Shown piece after piece: positions 34,046 to 44,469 of a DNA stretch of 64,000 nucleotides (positions are counted from its first letter, which is position 1; every line of letters starts with the position of its first letter). The notes below the pieces were generated by a model, which saw nothing but the letters and a program-made list of their open reading frames with translations, was not told the origin of the DNA and made no database searches. Both the position numbers and the translations under genes were made by a program. This DNA comes from Rosa chinensis (taxonomy: Eukaryota > Streptophyta > Magnoliopsida > Rosales > Rosaceae), in assembly GCF_002994745.2 (NCBI RefSeq), contig NC_037090.1, positions 29,742,501 to 29,806,500 on the forward strand. The letters run 5' to 3'.

Positions 34046-36761
34046 CTTTAGAAAGAAAGGGTCAACTAGGAGTCTGCAACCTTTAGAGCTAATTCATACT
34101 GATATTTGTGGTCCATTCTCAACCCAAACCATTTGTAGGAACCACTATTTTATAACCTTCATTGATGACTATTCTAGGTTTTGTTATTTGTACCTTATTT
34201 CAGAAAAATCACAAGCACTTGAAAAATTTAAGATTTTTAAAATGGAAGTTGAAAATCAGTTGGAAAGAACAATTAAGGTAGTGAGATCTGACAGGGGAGG
34301 TGAATACTATGGGAAATATGATGAAACTGGGCAACATAAAGGACCTTTTGCATTGTTCTTAGAGGAATGTGGAATTGTAGCTCAATACACAACACCGGGG
34401 ACACCTGAGCAGAATGGGGTAGCTGAGAGGAAGAATAGGACATTGTTGAATATGGTTAGAAGCATGATGTGCACTACTGGACTTCCTAAATTTTTGTGGG
34501 GTGAGGCACTGAAGACGGCAAATTATATATGCAATAGGGTGCCTAGTAAAGCAGTAGATAAAACTCTCTTTGAACTTTGGATTGGTAGAAAACCTAGTTT
34601 GGCACACCTACACGTTTGGGGAAGCAAGGCTGAGGCTAGACCATATAATCCGCAGGAGAAAAAGCTAGATTCCAAGACTGTCAGTGGTTTCTTCATAGGT
34701 TTTCCAGAAAAATCTAAGGGTTTTAGGTTCTATTGTCCCAAATATCATCTGAGGATCATTGAAACAAGGAATGCTAAATTTATTGAAGAAACTCAGTTGC
34801 AAGAAAAGGAGGATTTAAGCGATTTTCTCATAGAACAAGAAGAAGCAGTAGCTAAAAGTTTATCTCAGCAACATCAAAATTCAGAAACCTTCTCACCTAT
34901 GTCAGTTGTTCATCCTTCTATTAGTTCACTTCCTGATGAAGAAAATCTGGAAAACCATGTTCCTGAGCCGATCATTCCCATTGAAAATCATCACAATCAT
35001 GATCCGCAGATGCTAGATCAACTTGTAGTGCAGGAACCTCCACCTCAACCACAACCACAGCCTATTCAACCATTAAGACAATCGCAGAGAGTAAGGAGGT
35101 CAGCAATTCCTGATGATTACATAGTTTACTTACAAGAAACAGATTTTGATTTAGGGGAAGAGAGCGATCCTGTCACCTACAAACAAGCTGTAGATAGTAT
35201 TCAATCTAAACAATGGAAGAAAGCTATGGAGTCTGAGTTGCAATCTATGAGTGACAATGCAGTTTGGGAATTATCAGAGTTGCCTCCTAATGTCAAACCT
35301 ATAGGCTGCAAGTGGGTGTTCAAAACAAAGAAAAATTCAGATGGGAGTGTAGAACGACATAAAGCTAGACTAGTGGCAAAGGGTTTTACACAGAGAGAAG
35401 GGGTAGATTACAATGAGACTTTTTCCCCTGTTTCAACAAAGGATTCTTTTCGTATTATTATGGCTTTGGTTGCGCACTATAACATGGAACTACACCAAAT
35501 GGACGTAAAAACTGCTTTTTTGAATGGAGATTTGCATGAGGATATTTATATGACACAACCTGAGGGGTTTATTGCTTCTGGGAATGAAAGGTTAGTCGGC
35601 AAACTTAAAAAATCTATCTACGGATTAAAACAAGCTTCGAGACAGTGGTATTTAAAATTTGATTCTGTGATGGTAAAGTTTGGTTTTGAAGAAAATCCTC
35701 TTGATGAATGTGTATACTTGAAAACTAGTGGGAGCAGATTTATTTTTCTGATTTTGTATGTAGATGATATTCTTCTTGCCAGCAGTGACTTAAATTTCCT
35801 TAATGAAACTAAGTCTTTTCTGTCTAGAAACTTCGATATGAAAGATTTAGGAGATTCATCTTATGTTCTGGGTATAGAGATTGTCAGGGATAGAACTCGA
35901 GGTCTTCTGGGATTATCTCGAAGGAATTATATAGAAAAGGTGTTGAAGAGGTTTAAGATGGAAAAATGTGCTCCTGGTGATGCTCCTATGACAAAAGGAG
36001 ATATGTTGCATAAAGATCAATGCCCTAGAAACAGCTTAGAGCAAGAAGCAATGAAGGATAAGCCTTATGCCTCATTGGTAGGCAGCCTCATGTATGCGCA
36101 GGTCTGCACTAGACCTGACATAGCCTACTCAGTTGGAATACTTGGAAGATTTCAAACTAATCCTGGACATGCACATTGGGTTGCTGGGAAAAAGGTCTTG
36201 AGATATTTGCAGAAAACCAAGGATTATATGCTAGTGTATAAGAAGATAGATGGTCAAGAACTTGCTGTGTTTGGTTTCTCTGATGCAGATTTTGTGGGAA
36301 AGCAGAAGGTTCAACAACAAAGAAAATCAACTTCTGGTTTTATTTTTATGTTGGCTGGTGGCGCTATTTCTTGGAAGAGTGTGAAACAGGCTAGTATCAC
36401 TACATCTACCATGTATGCTGAATTTGTTGCTTTATATGAGGCAACTATTCATGGAGTGTGGCTTAGAAATTTTATTAGAGGCATGAAAGTTATAGATACC
36501 ATACACAGACCCTTGCCAATATATTGTGATAACAGTGCTGCAGTGTTCTTTTCGAAGAACAATAAGAGATCTTCAAAATCTAAATTTGTGGATCCAAAAT
36601 ATCTATTGGTAAGAGAGAAAGTAAAGCTTGATGAAATTTGTGTAGAGCATGTGTCTTCTGAGGATATGTTGGCTGATCCATTCACTAAACCATTATCTGT
36701 TGCAGTTTTTAAAGAACATGTTAAGAATATGGGTTTAGTTGAGTCTTTAGATGTTGTTTGA
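34046..36761 (+). CDS. Copia integrase core, reverse transcriptase and RNase H (3' half of split polyprotein)
   Basis: Continues the frame broken at 21699 after the CTTTA duplication. Integrase catalytic D-D-E: HTDICGPF, VRSDRGGEY, and the Glu in PEQNGVAERKN. RT begins near 35190 (QWKKAM), with KARLVAKGF and catalytic YVDD at about 35757. RNase H has SDADF near 36280, TSGF and AEF. Stop at 36761. No stop or frameshift is seen, so copia was coding-competent before the gypsy insertion. In the present state this half has no own start codon of note. Confidence 0.9.
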
Positions 36762-37408
36762 ATCAGTGGGAGCTTATAATTTGTTTTAGAAGCTCAGGTT
36801 TGATGTAATTTTCATTAAAGAACATCTTTGTATTTTCTGATTCATTTGGATGATGAACTATCAGTTATATTTTTATTATGGCAGCTTGAATTTGGTGTTT
36901 GTATTACTGCAGTAAATTAAGAAATATATGTATATATGTGCCTGTATTTGGAAATTTGATTTTATGCAGGATAAGAAGACTAAGAGCAGCTGCTTATGAT
37001 CCATACTAAGCTGTCATTTTGGTTTTGGACAGTGAGCAGAGGATCAGGATTCTTTTTGAGATTTTGCAGGCTTCAATTTGAAGCATTTATAGCTCTGAAA
37101 CTTTTCAGAAGCTAAAGGAGGACCATGTATGAGGTATAAAGTATAAATCACAATGCAGATGCTTCATATGTTAATTTTCATGTTCTGTTGGGGACTTGCA
37201 TAATTATAGTTCTGTTCTTGTGATCATAGAGTGCTATCATTGTCAGATTTCATTGTTAGTTTTCTATGATTCATTTACAGTAATTATTTTGTGAAAGTCT
37301 TGAAATTAGGTTCTGCATTATTGTGTAATAACAAGTGATCACTAAGGAGTTCTTGTAAATCTTGTTTTGTTGGTTAATGAAGCTAGTATGAAAGTCCAAG
37401 TGGGAGAA
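36762..37408 (+). other. Copia 3' untranslated region and polypurine tract
   Basis: AT-rich, with no ORF of note. It ends in AAGTGGGAGAA (37398-37408) directly before the 3' LTR. Confidence 0.75.
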
Positions 37409-37892
37409 TGTAAAACCTAATTGGACTATCATACAATATGGAACTTCATTAATCACAATATAAGATCATCTTAGGAACAAGGATTAAGGATTACACAATG
37501 TGATGCAATCCGGATAACTTGCAAATAAGGAAGTGTGATTATACTCTTTGCAGGTTGAGGAAACCTAATCCTATGTGGACTATAATTAGTTTACTAAGAC
37601 ATGAACTAAAGTATGCTTTGCAGAGGAGTTGAATCCATGATTCACAAGGAAATCTTTATGGGAAGGTTTAGGAATCATCAACTCATATATAAAGCAAGGT
37701 CCCTGTTCTCACAATTAATCAAGCAATATTGTCTACCCCATTATAGACTGCTAAGGCATTGGAGAGAACAGAAGACTTGTGCTTTCGGCATTGCAATGGC
37801 TTCTACATCATCAGGTTAGTAATCTTTCATCGACTTATTGGTTTGTGTTTCTTGAATGTATATGATGGATGTTTGTTCATGTTAATCTAACA
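37409..37892 (+). repeat. Copia 3' LTR, full length (484 bp)
   Basis: Begins TGTAAAACC after the polypurine tract and ends CTAACA before the ATAAT duplication. Its first 63 bp have no counterpart in the 5' LTR. Confidence 0.92.
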
Positions 37893-38222
37893 ATAATCAC
37901 ACGATCAAAAAGCCCCATTTTTTGGGCTTGTGCACCGACATGTTTCACCATGGTTGTCTTCCCAACCCCTCCCATTCCATAGACCCCAATGGCAGAGACG
38001 TCATCATCTTCCAATGCCTCCATCAGCTCATTCATGGCTTTTCTTGTTGATTCAAATGCTTCAAAATTGCTGCTCGACATTATTGAAATAGGCCTTATAT
38101 CACGGCGCACAAGTTCCACAATGCGTTGGACGAGTTCTCTGTCAGACCTACAAGATCAAGAAGGATGTCATCATAATGATCAGGCAATGAGGCAAATAAT
38201 AAATCCAAATGTACGACTCTTA

Positions 38223-38825
38223 GGGGGGTGTATTCATTTAAGAATCTACAAGATTTTTTTGTATTTTGAAAGTCTATGGGTATTCAATTGAGATTTTAAA
38301 TAATCTTTTAAAATCTTGTTGTATTCAATTAAAATTTAGAATTATCCATTCAAATATGCAGATATTCAAAAGTATATTGATTTTTAAGGATTTTATAGTG
38401 CTTTTTATACATATCAAAACTCAAAAATAATCCAACCACTTCCCAAGAGATTTTGATGGATTCTTTCTCACTCAAAAAATGAAGAAGCTATTCACCAAAA
38501 AAAAAAAAAAGTAGCTCTCAATAGATGACACTCATCCATTTTGTCTTAGACCTATCTTCCCACTATCCTCCTCTACCTCTGCCTCTGTTTTCATCTAATA
38601 ATTTTATTTTTATTTTTAATCATTCTAGCTAATTAAGCTCACTTTCAATGGTATTGTTAAGATGATACATACAAACATGTTTCTTTTGTAAATTAAATAT
38701 GAAATAAATTATGTCATTAGTTTATTACTTTATTTTTTGTGTAACATTTTGGCTGATTAGTTTTCTCTTATTATTCATATATCATTACACACTAACACAC
38801 AACATAAAGAATGGTACATTACCAG

Positions 38826-38861
<36 letters not shown>

Positions 38862-39099
38862 TTTTGTCATTGATATAGAATTATAGTTGGATCCATACAT
38901 CCATTGCTTTTAAAGAAGAAAAAAAAAATCTACCAAAAATATCATAAGGACTTGTAAAATCAAAACAAATACCAGTAAATCAATCCATTATAATCAATTA
39001 AAGTCCATATAGAATTTAAATAATCCATGGATTACGTAAATCTATGGATTATAAAAACTCAAACAAAATCTTTTAAAATCTGAATTGAATACACCCCCC
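38223..39099. mobile_element. PIF/Harbinger-type non-autonomous element in the R-gene intron
   Basis: 877 bp with inverted ends GGGGGGTGTATTCA and GAATACACCCCCC, flanked by TTA on both sides (38220-38222, 39100-39102), the 3-bp TWA duplication of this superfamily. The copy 1 intron is the empty site. No transposase. It holds a (CA)n run at 38828-38859. Confidence 0.9.
38828..38859. repeat. (CA)n microsatellite
   Basis: 16 uninterrupted AC units inside the Harbinger element. Confidence 0.95.
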
Positions 39100-40204
39100 T
39101 TAATTGTTATGTTATTACAAAATGCTTACCCAAATTTGTTTGAACCCAACCCAGAGAGATTGGCCACTTGTGTTAAAGCAGCTCTCCACTTGTTCACCTT
39201 CTCTGCATCATCATTGCCTTGCCTATACCTCTCTTCATGCTTAGTGAAGGCTTCTGCAAAACTTCCCTTTTGATGTCGCACATGAGAGGGGGAGACATTA
39301 TAAAAAATTGGCAGAACCAGTGTCTTCTTGGCTTCAGAGCATTGAAGAATCTTTGCAAGTTCATCCAAACACCATGTAGAAGAAGCATAGTTTGGCGATA
39401 GAAGAACGACTGCACACCTGGATTCCTCAATCGCTGTTAGGAGACTTGGAGAAATAGGCATCCCTTGCTGAAGCCCTTGGTCATCCATGAATGTTTGTAT
39501 TCCTCTAGTTTTCAGTTCATGGTATAAAGAGGATACAATACCCTTCCGGGTGTCTTCACCCCTAAAGCTGAGAAACACATCATGCTTCCACTGAGGAGCT
39601 GATGACGAAGGAAGAGATGAAGAGGTGGTTTGGGAGCTCGAGGCCATTTAAACTAGAAAACAACAATGAAGAAGCAAAGCTGAAACCAAAGTGAAGAAAT
39701 TCACAAGAATAAGGTGCGGTGGTAGGTACAAATTAATCACCAAAAAGAGATGAAGGTTGTAGGAATTGCTCAAAGGAAATAATGGTACAGAAAGAGAGTT
39801 GGAATTGTTTCTAGAATTCTGCGTGGCCAAACGGTTTGAAAGAAGAACAAGAAAACGGAATAAAACTATAACTTATGAGAGTGGGAAGATGAAACTTAAA
39901 AGATCTGTTGTTGATGTAGGCTTAAGTACTCCTCAATGCAGAAGCTGTTCGAAAGCTCCAAGATTGGAAGATACAACTTATGATCGAAATATCAGATCCA
40001 CAAGCAGGGGCGGAAGGAAGTAGAAGGCTATATGGGCTCTAGCCTAGACAATATTTTCGGCCAAAAACCCTTAAGTATATATATCTATCTTTAGACCATA
40101 CCAGTCCAAACAAAAAAAAAATTATTTGTAAAAGTTGCGTGTATTCCCAGTCTCCCACAGCAGCTCACAGCCATACACTATTCAGTAGGTCAGATTTGTG
40201 CGTT

Positions 40205-40615
40205 TCGATGGAGCCTCACACTACTTATCTTCGAAAACGAAATGCCTAAAGCAATCCACACCCAAATTCCCTTCTTGTGGAAAATCTCACCCCTTGTTGT
40301 CCAGTAGTCTCAGTCTGCGACGAAGACCAAGGAATCTCCAAAGCAACAATCTTTCTTTCAATGGAGCCTCACACTACTTATCTTCAAAAGCGAAATGCCT
40401 CAAGCAATCCACACCCAGACCAAGGAATCTCCAAAGCAACAAGAGCCTTACACTACTTATCTTCGAAAGCGAAATGACTCAAGCAATCTACATCCAAATT
40501 CCCTTCTTGTGGAAAATCTCACCCCTCATACACTCAGACCAAGGAATCTCCAAAGCAACAAAGAGCCTCATACTACTTATCTTCGAAAGCGAAATGCCTC
40601 AAGCAAAACACACTT
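40205..40615. repeat. Imperfect tandem repeats inside the hAT element
   Basis: Four or so variable-length copies share GCCT(C/T)ACACTACTTATCTT, CGAAATG and CCAAGGAATCTCCAAAGCAA. The open frames here result from the repeats. Confidence 0.75.
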
Positions 40616-40637
40616 TTACACAATAATCAACACATCA

Positions 40638-40718
40638 TGATAATTGCATGCTCGTAAGGGAAACGCTCAAAATAACAATTCAATCAACTCTCAATCATTA
40701 CTTCACCAATGTCACACC

Positions 40719-40767
<49 letters not shown>

Positions 40768-41498
40768 GTAGTCATTCACGCAGGAATGACCACTAATACC
40801 AACTATAGTTCATACGCATTAAAACCAAGAAATTCATTTTATACTTAAATTCATTTTTTTACCTGTGAGCCGTAGCTCTATGAACCGTAGTTGATCGAGT
40901 TCATATTATTTCAAACAAATCTTTATTTTCGAAAGCGATTTACAGTCATCAATCAATTCCGACAATTAATTAACTCGGTTCATAAATTCGTAAATGAACC
41001 ACGTGAGATTTACTCACCTCAAAATCCTGCTGCGTCTTCTCTACCAGTCAAGATAAATTACCGGACGTACTGTCAATCACCTAAAGCAAGTACAACCTCG
41101 ATTCAGCACACGAATTAACAAAAACCATTTAATTCTGAAACTCCCGAAACACACTAAAAATCCGAAAGTGACACCAATCGAGGCGAAACTTCATCCAAGA
41201 CCACCCAAGGTGTCCGGAATACTTATACGAACAATATATCAAAATTACAAGTCGATCGGACTGCCGAATCCTCATGGATCGAAAACCCTAAAATCCATAA
41301 CTTGCTCATACGATTTCCAAAAATTACAAACTATATATCGAAATGCTCGTACCGACGAGTAGATCACAACGAGGGGCAGAAAACTACCCCTGAGGCGGCC
41401 GGAAGCTGCCGGAAAACACCACCAATTAATCGTATCAACGAACACTTTAATAATTCCCGAAGCATTTAGGAATTAATAACGAATTTCGGGGTATTACA
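40638..41498 (-). mobile_element. Solo LTR (861 bp) nested in the hAT element
   Basis: Flanked by the 5-bp duplication CATCA (40633-40637, 41499-41503), with TG...CA ends. On the minus strand it begins TGTAATACCCCGAAATTCG, an LTR start typical of plant gypsy families (family recalled, not searched). No internal region remains, so LTR-LTR recombination is the likely origin. Contains a (TA)n run at 40724-40766. Confidence 0.85.
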
Positions 41499-42585
41499 CA
41501 TCAAACAGGGACTGGTTTTTCAGCTCAACCAGTCAAGCTTTTGTTGGGCTTTGGAATTTCTTGACGCTTTCTTTGGCTTCTGATTATGTTGTGATTATTT
41601 TTTATTTAAAGATGTGCATTTTGTGTTGCAGATTGGAGAATTTTTAGAGTTTTGGTGATAGTGCCTGGATTTATATAAATAAATAAATAAATAGTAGTTA
41701 TTCTAATTAGCCTAAATAAGTCTCAAATCTTGGATCCGCCGCTGTCCACAAGAGACGTGAAATATCCATGTTTCTAATAGCTGAAGCTATTACAGATCCA
41801 CAAGATTCCTCCAGTTTCTATGGAACACCCACAAAAGGTCAAAGCTCGGGGGATATTATTGGTGCTTATTGGTCCAATGGCATCTTGACCTAAATACATT
41901 GACCTTGGATTTGGAGGACTCTGCTTTCTTTCTCTTTATCAAAACCATTTTACGTTCTTTGAGTTTTTATCACAACCACATGATATTGTAATAAGAACAA
42001 TTCATTTTAAGACCAATTAACTGGTCAATTCACTCTCAATACTCACTAGCTAGGTTTCTTGAATGTTTGCTGAGATCCTTTATTCCTTTCAGAGGTAAAA
42101 GTTACAAGTGGTTGTTTAGGGTAATCCTCAATGTCACCATGTGGTTCAACTAAATGACCTTTTGATTGGCAACTTTGATCAAATACTCCAAATTCCGAAG
42201 TACACAAATTCTTCATTTTTTATCGAAAGAAATTTTTGCCGCAAAGTATCTCATCAAATTCCATCTAGAGCAGTAATATATCTCCCTCAACTTGGTGGAA
42301 GTAAAATTGAAAGTTTTGTCTCCATCAACTAACATTGCAACAACAAAGGTATATGGACAACATCGATTATCACCTGTTGAGAGAAAATTGCACACAGTGA
42401 GCGTAAATGTCACCCAACATAATTTCACTCGTATTCATTTAGTGAATAGAGTTTTTATTATTTTGGGTTCGACCCATTCAAGACAGAATGTGTCTCTTAA
42501 TTACAATCCCTTGTTACAGGGAAACACCCTTTGATTCCATTTATGAAGAAACCAATTAATGGGATGTGTGTTTGTTTGTTTTTGC

Positions 42586-43105
42586 GGCTGCACCCAGATA
42601 TTTGAATGGGTTGCCTACGTACCCTTGAAGAGGGATCAAGCCACTCGTAGTTCAAGAGTTCCAATGGGTGAATGACTCATTGGAGGCTTTTGATTTTGGA
42701 ATGAGAGTAGTGTTTGGGATGAATTTGGTGTAAGTGAACCAGGGATTCGATTTTGTGTTTAGGACGCGGTTGCATCTAGATAAATTTGGTTCTAGATTGC
42801 CTACATACCCTTTGCGGGATCAAACCACATGTAGTTCCGGCATTTGAGATTTAAATGAGTAGATGACCCATTTATTTTGGATTTGTGTTTGAGAGATTTG
42901 AAAGGTTTAGAGCCTTTGAACTTTGTGTGATTTGGAAATGATTTGATTTTCTTGTGCTGGGAGAATTTGACTGGAGTCAGTGATTCATTTGGGACTGGCT
43001 GAATTTGACTGGTGGAGTCAGGGATTCTGTTTGGAGTTGCGGTTGCATCTAGTAGGTCGCTAGACTGCCTACATACCCTGTGAAAGGATCAAACCACTGT
43101 AGTTC
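42586..43105 (+). repeat. Three diverged copies of a two-hairpin motif
   Basis: Copies at 42586-42653, 42768-42837 and 43041-43105 share GG(C/T)TGCA, TGCCTAC(G/A)TACCC, GGATCAA and GTAGTTC. Hairpin 1 pairs ACCCA/TGGGT, TCTAGA/TCTAGA or CTAG/CTAG in the three copies. Hairpin 2 pairs CTACG/CGTAG, CTACAT/ATGTAG or CTAC/GTAG, with an inner CCC/GGG-type stem. The sequence changes but pairing stays. Flanking text (GGGATTC...) also repeats, so the larger unit is about 180-270 bp. Whether this is an RNA element, part of an LTR or both is unknown. Confidence 0.6.
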
Positions 43106-44469
43106 ATTAAATTTGTATTTCTGGTTTTGTACCGAGTAATCAACAGATCTTTTTTTGTCTATCCGACAATCGAACATTTTGGGTGAACACCTCAATTGTG
43201 GTGAAGTCTTTGACAATCTGATTTGGGCACCTGTCGTGCGAGCTTTGCAATTTGACCCTGAGACTTCAGATGGGCCTTGCACCGCTTGATGTCTGCACTG
43301 AGACTTTTCAATGGGTAATTTGGTTAAGACCGGAACTCCGGAGTTGATTTGGAAGAGTCGAGTCACACTTTGCTTTTGGGCTTAGGATAGTCATTTGGTA
43401 ATGGGCTTGCTTCCATTTTTTTTGTAGGAGGCCCAACTACTAAGTCTCCAACTCACTTCTTATTTTTCGTTTTCCCCTCCGCTGTTCTGCTTCTTCTTTC
43501 TCTTTCAGATCTCTTTCAGAACTCAGTAGAACACAAGTTGGACCATGAGCTTCACCGAATAAATTGAAGGTGGGGTTGAAGACGAAAACTGAATTGGAGA
43601 TGGGTAGGAGCTCTCTCAAAATGTTGGGAGACGGTTCTGCACCTTTGTTCATGGCAAGAGAACATGTCATTGTCTGAACCTTGCAACTGACTTCACTATG
43701 CAACGCCGGGTGAGGATTTTGATTATTTTTATTTATTCCTTCGTTGGATTTGTGAACAAAAGAAGTCAAATTCTAGAATTTTGTCTTGCTTGTCAGAGAC
43801 TTTGGGATTTCGAAATTGCTTCATGGCATTGGATTTTGGTTGAGGCAAGTTCAAACAAGGCAGAGTGCAGTTGATTTGTTGAGTTGCTATCGAATTGGGA
43901 GCATGTTTCGAGTCGCCGTTTCTCATTCTTTTATATATAGAACAGCAACATGATGCCCACCAACTATTTGATGAAAGGCCAAAGACAATCTCTGTAGAAT
44001 TTGATTGAGGTAGTCTTGGTGAGCTTTGTCTTGTTGACTTTGCTTCTTCCTTTCTCGATAGAACTTGATCATGAACTAGCTTCATATTTTACTTTCAGGC
44101 ATCATACGTGTTCGAAATCCTTCGGCAACAAACCACCGCTTCACTGATCATGCCATTATCTCCAATTATGATCAATAAAGAAACACGTATCTCTTGATGT
44201 AGTTTTTGTCTTCATCCAATTTTGTTTTACTTGATTAGGATGCATTTATGTAAAACTGCAGCGAGTGCTTTCATATGTTTGTTTCTTTTGCCTCAAATAG
44301 ATGCCAATGCCATTTGGAATACTTTAAGCACAAACACCCTTAGCCATTACGTGGCTTTACAAAGGGATAACAAGTTTTTGTTTACTTTCAGCAACTTGGT
44401 CAAATTCATAAATTTGGTCCAGTGATTTATATGTCTTGCAGACTTTTGGCACTTGAAACGGTGGTTTTG
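43106..44469. other. Unassigned, repeat-like region without a gene
   Basis: Short frames only, none with a domain. ACTGAGACTT/CTGAGACTTC repeats occur near 43255-43310. It borders the LARD-like element and may be part of an older decayed element together with 50017-51075. Confidence 0.4.

Larger units (their letters stand above)
18629..37892 (+). mobile_element. Ty1/copia retrotransposon in R gene copy 2 (contains nested gypsy)
   Basis: The flanking 5-bp duplication ATAAT is at 18624-18628 and 37893-37897, inside NB-ARC coding sequence. Structure: truncated 5' LTR, initiator-Met primer site, leader, gag-PR-INT, [gypsy 21700-34045], INT-RT-RNase H, polypurine tract (AAGTGGGAGAA, 37398-37408), 3' LTR. 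Without the nested element it is about 6.9 kb. The shared LTR portions (421 bp) look identical, so insertion is recent. Confidence 0.93.
16013..39647 (-). pseudogene. TIR-CNL resistance gene copy 2, split by a nested retrotransposon
   Basis: Paralogue of the gene at 3414-6912, read on the minus strand. The TIR exon is 39647-39130 (518 bp, the same length as copy 1). The intron, enlarged by a Harbinger element, runs to 38148. The NB-LRR exon starts at 38147, is cut at 37898, and resumes at 18628 to a stop at 16013. The cut lies a few residues after the P-loop, just before VSQTPDT. Setting the inserted DNA aside, the flanking pieces total 2866 bp against 2875 in copy 1, a 3-codon difference, with no other stop. 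The gene was therefore probably functional until the insertion. The TIR part or a TIR plus P-loop stub might still be transcribed. Confidence 0.88.
40005..41744. mobile_element. Non-autonomous hAT element enclosing a solo LTR
   Basis: Perfect 8-bp duplication TCCACAAG at 39997-40004 and 41745-41752. The ends are CAGGGGCGGA and TCCGCCGCTG, imperfect inverted repeats of hAT type. The left arm near 3050-3060 is the empty site. Without the solo LTR it is about 870 bp, with an internal imperfect tandem repeat (CTACTTATCTTCGAAA... units, 40205-40615) and no transposase. Confidence 0.85.
13590..42095 (-). repeat. Right arm of the inverted duplication, heavily invaded
   Basis: Inverted counterpart of about 800-7500. 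Removing six insertions (hAT 14001-14628, MULE-like 14665-15883, copia with nested gypsy 18629-37892, Harbinger 38223-39099, hAT with solo LTR 40005-41744) leaves a block collinear with the left arm, including the R gene with identical intron positions. The asymmetry in insertions shows they came after the duplication. Confidence 0.85.
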
